NCBI GenBank assembly: GCA_016763395.1
Contig: JAESTW010000817.1
Location: 1 to 9,216 of the forward strand
Reading direction: 5' to 3'
DNA length: 9,216 bases
From: Kofleriaceae bacterium
GTDB lineage: Bacteria; Myxococcota_A; Polyangia; Haliangiales; Haliangiaceae
Position numbers and translations under genes: made by a program. The notes beneath the pieces were generated by a model. That model was not told the DNA's origin. It saw nothing but the letters and a program-made list of their open reading frames with translations, and searched no databases. This document shows, piece after piece, positions 5,285-9,216 of the stretch. How positions within the stretch are numbered: position 1 is the first letter of the stretch; each line of letters begins with the position of its first letter.

Positions 5285-7411
5285 GTGCTGAAAACAGAAT
5301 TCTCTATCATCGTCGTTGGTCCTTCATCGGAGGACCGCGCTGTGATCACCAAAGAGCTCCAGGCGCTTTGGCCACACCCAATTGAAGTTAGCGCTGGACC
5401 TTTGTCCGATGATGCAGATCTGGTGTTTCTCACAGGAGCGTCTCGGTTTCACTATTCGCGCAACAAGGGGCGAGCCAATGCGTCTCGTTGCCACTTCATC
5501 ATCGCGGTATGCAAGCCTGGAGAGAACCCGCTTGATCTGGTGGAAACCGGCGCAGACGAGTTCGTGGCCGAGGGAATGAGTACTGGCGCGTTGGCTGCCA
5601 GGATCAAGTTTGCCGTGATGGCTCTCACGCAAAAGCGTTCTCTACATGAAGCAACGAGACTGCAACGGGCGTTATTGACGATGCGGACTGCGATTGCCGA
5701 ACGTGGTGATGGCCCGGAAGTGTTGCGAGAAATTCTGTGTCTTGCTGCAGGCTACTTGCGATTCGAGAAGGCGTCTTTTTTGGCCCACGTAGAGTCGGGA
5801 CGATCTGCGTTTGTGTTGGCAGCAACCGACGATCCTACACTGTCCCAGTTTGAGCTGGATATTGAAGACTACCCAGAAGTACAGGCCGCGATTGCTAGCG
5901 AGCAACCAGTACTAATTGACGATGTCCGAACCCATCCGGTGACGGAGGCGGTCGCTGAAACTCTCGCAAGCCGTGGAATCCTATCTCTAGCGGTTTTTCC
6001 AGTTACATGGAAGGGGCGCTCAATGGGAGCGCTACTTTTTCGTAAAGGGGTGGTGGGTGTGCAAATGAGCGAGCATGCACAAATATTCGGCACCGTGCTC
6101 GGAACTCAACTCGCGTCGCAGTTGCGGGATTCCACCCTGTTTGACCGGCTGCGCGAACAGACTCGACGTTCTTCGCGTTCGGGTTACGAGGCTGAAAGGC
6201 GCGCCAAGGTCATTACCTCACTGAGTGACTATTTTGAATCATCGACCGAGGGAGTCTTTGTCGTCGACCAAGAGGGCGAGATTGTCTACGCCAACGGCAG
6301 CGCCAGTTCACTCACCGGGTTTGCCAACGACAGCTTACTCGGGACTGATGTCGCCGAAATGCTGTATCCGGACCAAGCTGGAGTCTTAGAAGAAATCGCA
6401 GACATGGTGTTTGACGGAAAAACCAGCCACAATGTCGACTTACGGGTGAAGACAACCTCTGGCGCCTACATCACGGTTGCGGTGACAACATCCACTGTCT
6501 TGAGCAGCCATGGAGCAATGATTCTGTCCATGCGAGACGTGTCCGAGCAGCGACTACTACAGTCTCAACTTCACCACTCCAATGAGTTTATGACGAACCT
6601 CATCGACTCGGCTGTGGATGCAATTATCGCGGTGGATATGCGTGGCACTGTGATCTTGTTCAACAAAGGGGCTGAGCAACTCTTTGGGTATTCTTCAGGC
6701 GACGTCGTCAATCATATGCAAGTCTCAGAACTGTATCCCGCTTCGGTTCCCCAACAAGTGATGAGCATGCTGCGCTCTGAGACCTACGGCGGTGTCGGAC
6801 GGCTGGAGCAAATTCGACGTGAGGTATTGATCAGTGGCGGTGAACTCGTTCCGGTAAACATGACTGCTTCAATCATTTATGAGAACGGCAAAGAAGTGGC
6901 TACCGTTGGGATTTTCAGCGATTTGAGGGACCGAATTCGGATAGAGCACAGGCTTTTGCGTGCCCAGGAGCAACTCAAAGATCAAGAGCAGCGCAGCTTG
7001 TTGGCGAAGCTTGCTGGTGCTGCCGCACACGAGCTCAACCAGCCCTTGACCTCAATTATGGGCTACGCACAACTTATTCAGCGTACCGCCCAAGAGGATG
7101 CCGGGCACCTCCGCTACACCAATATCATTGTCGAAGAAGCAGACCGAATGGCAGAAATTGTCAAAAAAATCGGTAGGATAACCCACTATGAAACAGTTCC
7201 CTACGTCGGTAGCGCAAGCATCGTGGATCTGGACCGCTCGGTAGAAGCGTCAGAGTCGGCGCCAGTGCCAGTTCTAGTTTTCGATGACGATGAGCCAACC
7301 GGACGAATCACCTTGCAACAAATAGCCGACTCCCATGAAGAGGAAATGCGGAACGAAAATACAGCGAAGATAGTGTTATCTGTGTCACAATCCACCGACA
7401 ACTCAGACTGA
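5285..7411 (+). CDS. Multi-sensor protein: pseudo-receiver, GAF, PAS, PAS, HisKA; no ATPase domain
   Basis: A 708-residue cytoplasmic sensor with no transmembrane segments. Residues about 5-118 resemble a receiver fold (FSIIVVG, ADLVFLT, ETGADEFVAEGMSTGALAARI) but lack the acidic pair and have Thr50 where the phospho-acceptor Asp is expected. A GAF domain covers about 127-287. PAS domains cover about 309-422 (GVFVVDQEGEIVYANGSAS) and 432-548 (DAIIAVDMRGTVILFNKGAEQLFGYS). A HisKA dimerisation domain (about 571-636) contains AAAHELNQPLTSIMGYAQL with His582. After GRITHYETVPYVG and VDLDRS there is only an acidic tail of about 55 residues. No N, G1, F or G2 boxes of a HATPase domain are present, yet the frame reaches a normal stop, so this does not look like truncation by frameshift. 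It probably cannot phosphorylate itself and may depend on the complete kinase encoded 18 bases downstream (inference). The signal sensed is unknown. Confidence 0.9.
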   Translation: MLKTEFSIIVVGPSSEDRAVITKELQALWPHPIEVSAGPLSDDADLVFLTGASRFHYSRNKGRANASRCHFIIAVCKPGENPLDLVETGADEFVAEGMSTGALAARIKFAVMALTQKRSLHEATRLQRALLTMRTAIAERGDGPEVLREILCLAAGYLRFEKASFLAHVESGRSAFVLAATDDPTLSQFELDIEDYPEVQAAIASEQPVLIDDVRTHPVTEAVAETLASRGILSLAVFPVTWKGRSMGALLFRKGVVGVQMSEHAQIFGTVLGTQLASQLRDSTLFDRLREQTRRSSRSGYEAERRAKVITSLSDYFESSTEGVFVVDQEGEIVYANGSASSLTGFANDSLLGTDVAEMLYPDQAGVLEEIADMVFDGKTSHNVDLRVKTTSGAYITVAVTTSTVLSSHGAMILSMRDVSEQRLLQSQLHHSNEFMTNLIDSAVDAIIAVDMRGTVILFNKGAEQLFGYSSGDVVNHMQVSELYPASVPQQVMSMLRSETYGGVGRLEQIRREVLISGGELVPVNMTASIIYENGKEVATVGIFSDLRDRIRIEHRLLRAQEQLKDQEQRSLLAKLAGAAAHELNQPLTSIMGYAQLIQRTAQEDAGHLRYTNIIVEEADRMAEIVKKIGRITHYETVPYVGSASIVDLDRSVEASESAPVPVLVFDDDEPTGRITLQQIADSHEEEMRNENTAKIVLSVSQSTDNSD

Positions 7412-7429
7412 GGAGCCGGGCAGTAGACA

Positions 7430-9115
7430 ATGGCGAGTCGATTGAAGCAGAGTAGTGAAGCAGTACCAGGAACACAGAAGGCCGATATGGGACCAGGCGT
7501 CGCGTCGTCAGGCGTCGCGTCGTCAGACCTTGCATCGTCAGACAATGTGCCATCTTCCGAACTAATGCTCGAAGCCGTACTGCGGTACGGACGGGAGCTG
7601 TTTAGCGATTTTAGCGAAGGGCGTGCGGCGGAAAATTTACTTTCTCTGCTTGGTGAAGTGTTTCCCGGACGCTTGTTCGCGTTGCGAATATGGGATGTCG
7701 TTGGTGACGCGGAATTGCGGGTGTATGCGAATGAATCTGAAGTTCGCGCGCATCTGGGCAAAGGACGAATTTACCTGCGAAGCTCTGCCGTTACTCGAAC
7801 AAAGTTGAGTGATGCTGTCCGAGCAAGTGCATTTTTGCACGAGAGCGAGAGGTGGGATTCGCCATTCCCTGGGATTGCCAGCGGATTTTGCATCCCTCTG
7901 GCTGCCGCCGGCGAACTCTATGGGGTACTGGATGTCGGCTACCCGCTGGGAACAGACTTGTCCGAATCGGACCAAACCCAAATGTTGGTATTGGCCAACC
8001 AGCTCGCGGCAGCTTTGCGCAGCGAGAGCTTATCCCTCGAGAGTAAGTCTCTGCGTGACTATCAGAGTCAGCTCATCGAACATGCCAGTGCCCTCATCTT
8101 GGGAATCGACAGCGCTTGGCGAATCCGAGTGTGCAACAAGGCTCTATGCGATTTGGTGGGGATCTCAAGTTCAGAACTTATCGGAGAAGATTTGCGGGAT
8201 CACTTCCCAGTTGCCAATCCCGCGAATTTGCAATCCTTGTTCGCTGACGGCTTGCGAGGTGTTGACTCTGCGTTGGGAGAAACGCAGATATTGACCAGAG
8301 CAGGAGGTACGGTTTCGGTGGTGTGGCGGCTTGCATCGATTCGAAATCGCGGCAAAATCCAAGCCTTAGTCGCTATCGGACAAGATCAAACGGTGATGTC
8401 CAGCCTGCAAAACCAGCTCGTTCAAGCTGAGAAGATGTCTACCTTGGGTCAAATCGCCGCTGGCGTGGTTCACGAACTCAACAATCCTTTGACGGCGATT
8501 TCGGTGTATTCCGAGTTTCTCCTGCGCAAGACCTTAGAGCGCGATGGAGCGGAGGCGAAAGACGAGGCGTCCAAACTTAGAACCATCCAAGAGGGGGCTG
8601 AGCGTATCCAGCATTTTGTCCGGGACCTAATGCAGTATGCACGGCCGTCGGCAGGAGTTCCCAAACGTCTGTCCATCAACAAGGTAATCAACCAGTCGCT
8701 GGTCTTTTGCGAACATCTCTTCAGTGAAGATGGCGTCGTCTTGCAACGGGACTTGGATTCCAGCATTCCCGATGTGCAGGCGGTACCCGGGCAACTTGAA
8801 CAGGTGGTCATCAACCTTGTCACCAATGCCGTACAAGCATGCGGCGATAGCGGCTCAGTAGAGATTCGCAGCTACCTAGAGGACTCCAAAGTTATCTTTT
8901 CCGTTCGCGATGAGGGGCCAGGGATCTCAGAAGAAAACCAAGTTAAGATCTTCGAACCCTTCTTTACGACCAAGGCCGATGGCCAGGGTACGGGGCTTGG
9001 TCTCTGTATTGTCCGAAATATCATGGAAGAGAATCGTGGCGAGTTAGTTCTCGATTCGAGTTTGGGAGAGGGATCCGAGTTTCGCTGTGCAGTTCCCGTC
9101 TTCACTTCGCAGTAA
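7430..9115 (+). CDS. GAF-PAS sensor histidine kinase (complete HisKA and HATPase domains)
   Basis: A 561-residue soluble histidine kinase. A Ser-rich linker (about 1-45) holds three GVASS-like repeats. A divergent GAF domain covers about 60-200 and a PAS domain about 212-322 (SALILGIDSAWRIRVCNKAL). The HisKA domain (about 336-405) has VVHELNNPLTAI, with His348 as the phospho-acceptor. The HATPase domain (about 450-558) has the N box INLVTNAVQA (Asn462), G1 DEGPGI (Asp494), F box FEPFFTT and G2 GQGTGLGL, so it should be catalytically competent. The H-box and ATPase motifs resemble NtrB-type kinases, which usually work with sigma-54 response regulators; none is visible here. AGGAG at 7411-7415 is 14 bases from ATG 7430, which is long. 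ATG 7487 has AGAAGG five bases upstream and could be the true start, removing 19 residues. It is probably co-transcribed with the ATPase-less sensor before it. Confidence 0.93.
   Translation: MASRLKQSSEAVPGTQKADMGPGVASSGVASSDLASSDNVPSSELMLEAVLRYGRELFSDFSEGRAAENLLSLLGEVFPGRLFALRIWDVVGDAELRVYANESEVRAHLGKGRIYLRSSAVTRTKLSDAVRASAFLHESERWDSPFPGIASGFCIPLAAAGELYGVLDVGYPLGTDLSESDQTQMLVLANQLAAALRSESLSLESKSLRDYQSQLIEHASALILGIDSAWRIRVCNKALCDLVGISSSELIGEDLRDHFPVANPANLQSLFADGLRGVDSALGETQILTRAGGTVSVVWRLASIRNRGKIQALVAIGQDQTVMSSLQNQLVQAEKMSTLGQIAAGVVHELNNPLTAISVYSEFLLRKTLERDGAEAKDEASKLRTIQEGAERIQHFVRDLMQYARPSAGVPKRLSINKVINQSLVFCEHLFSEDGVVLQRDLDSSIPDVQAVPGQLEQVVINLVTNAVQACGDSGSVEIRSYLEDSKVIFSVRDEGPGISEENQVKIFEPFFTTKADGQGTGLGLCIVRNIMEENRGELVLDSSLGEGSEFRCAVPVFTSQ
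7496..7540 (+). repeat. 15-bp tandem repeat, three copies, inside the second kinase gene
   Basis: GGCGTCGCGTCGTCA occurs at 7496-7510 and, identically, at 7511-7525. A diverged third copy, GACCTTGCATCGTCA, follows at 7526-7540. Each copy is in frame and encodes GVASS or DLASS, forming a flexible Ser/Ala linker before the GAF domain. Copy-number change would lengthen the linker without a frameshift. Confidence 0.9.
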
Positions 9116-9118
9116 GGA
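9114..9118 (+). promoter_or_regulatory. Possible ribosome binding site for a downstream gene
   Basis: AAGGA overlaps the TAA stop of the second kinase and lies six bases before GTG 9125. The spacing is good. Whether a gene really starts there depends on sequence beyond the window. Confidence 0.35.
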
Positions 9119-9124
9119 ACTGCA

Positions 9125-9216
9125 GTGTCCACGTGGACATCACGGGGATCGGCGGACATCAAGCGGACACCAAGGGGATCGGCGGACACCAAGGGGATCG
9201 GCGGACGTCATGGGGA
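9125..9216 (+). CDS. Possible start of another gene in the operon (partial, uncertain)
   Basis: From GTG 9125 the frame stays open to the window edge (30 codons). It begins with Val/Met-STWTSRGSADIKR and follows AAGGA by six bases. The peptide is low-complexity because the frame runs through 19-bp repeats; 19 is not a multiple of three, so the reading frame shifts between copies and the peptide does not repeat cleanly. That is unusual for real coding repeats and suggests the stretch may instead be an intergenic array. An alternative start, ATG 9210, is out of frame with 9125 and follows the array. No family can be named. Confidence 0.25.
   Translation, partial: MSTWTSRGSADIKRTPRGSADTKGIGGRHG
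9126..9139. promoter_or_regulatory. 14-bp perfect palindrome TGTCCACGTGGACA
   Basis: The sequence equals its own reverse complement. Its right half, GGACA, is the same word that opens each unit of the adjoining 19-bp array, so palindrome and array share a motif. It lies 10 bases after the kinase stop codon, where an operator or small hairpin could act on a downstream gene. Confidence 0.5.
9135..9216 (+). repeat. 19-bp tandem direct-repeat array, about 4.5 units, running off the right edge
   Basis: Units begin with GGAC at 9135, 9154, 9165, 9184 and 9203, giving steps of 19, 11, 19 and 19 bases. The consensus is GGACACCAAGGGGATCGGC. The copies at 9165-9183 and 9184-9202 are identical, 9135-9153 is diverged, 9154-9164 lacks eight bases, and 9203-9216 is cut by the window edge. 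It could be a minisatellite, an intergenic repeat family, or an array of protein-binding sites (iteron-like). Its extent and function are unknown from this window. Confidence 0.85.

Noticed and set aside
7201..7761. 186-codon minus-strand frame across the junction of the two kinases
   Set aside because: It is antisense to both strongly supported kinase genes; its Ser/Asp/Ala repeats are just the reverse reading of the 15-bp tandem repeat.

Overview
The window reads as a mid-GC bacterial chromosome segment from a Gram-negative lineage. My best guess is a deltaproteobacterial or Myxococcota/Bradymonadota-type organism. The hints are a secreted protein built from cysteine-rich Sel1-like repeats, a lipoprotein with a CAP domain, an outer-membrane beta-barrel-like protein, and multi-sensor (REC/GAF/PAS) histidine kinases beside nickel-pincer cofactor genes. 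No rRNA, tRNA, transposase or CRISPR array is visible, so the placement is tentative.

Left part (1-1789, minus strand): an exported Cys-rich Sel1-repeat protein runs off the left edge (start at 1106, no stop inside the window). A CAP/SCP-domain putative lipoprotein (1265-1789) lies upstream of it on the same strand. The first gene is easy to miss because it has no stop codon in the window.

Middle part (1822-3208, plus strand): a divergent outer-membrane beta-barrel-like protein begins only 32 bases from the CAP gene's start codon. Its reading frame is broken by an apparent one-base insertion near 2115-2157. A second, weaker candidate follows at 2635-2897: a small secreted protein that would need a frame change of the opposite sense near 2750. 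The stretch 2898-3208 has no convincing gene but carries three inverted repeats upstream of larB.

Right part (3209-9216, plus strand): a tight run of co-directional genes with junctions of -11, +5, +18 and possibly +9 bases. It starts with larB and larC, which catalyse the first and last steps of nickel-pincer nucleotide (NPN) synthesis. It continues with a 708-residue sensor (pseudo-receiver, GAF, PAS, PAS, HisKA) that lacks a catalytic ATPase domain. Then comes a complete GAF-PAS-HisKA-HATPase histidine kinase (561 residues). larE, larA and any cognate response regulator are not in the window. After the second kinase there is a 14-bp perfect palindrome running into a 19-bp tandem-repeat array that continues past the right edge, possibly with the start of another gene.

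Working together (inference): LarB and LarC make the NPN cofactor for an enzyme encoded elsewhere. The two kinases may form one signalling unit in which the ATPase-less sensor depends on the complete kinase. Co-transcription with larBC is suggested by spacing but not proven.
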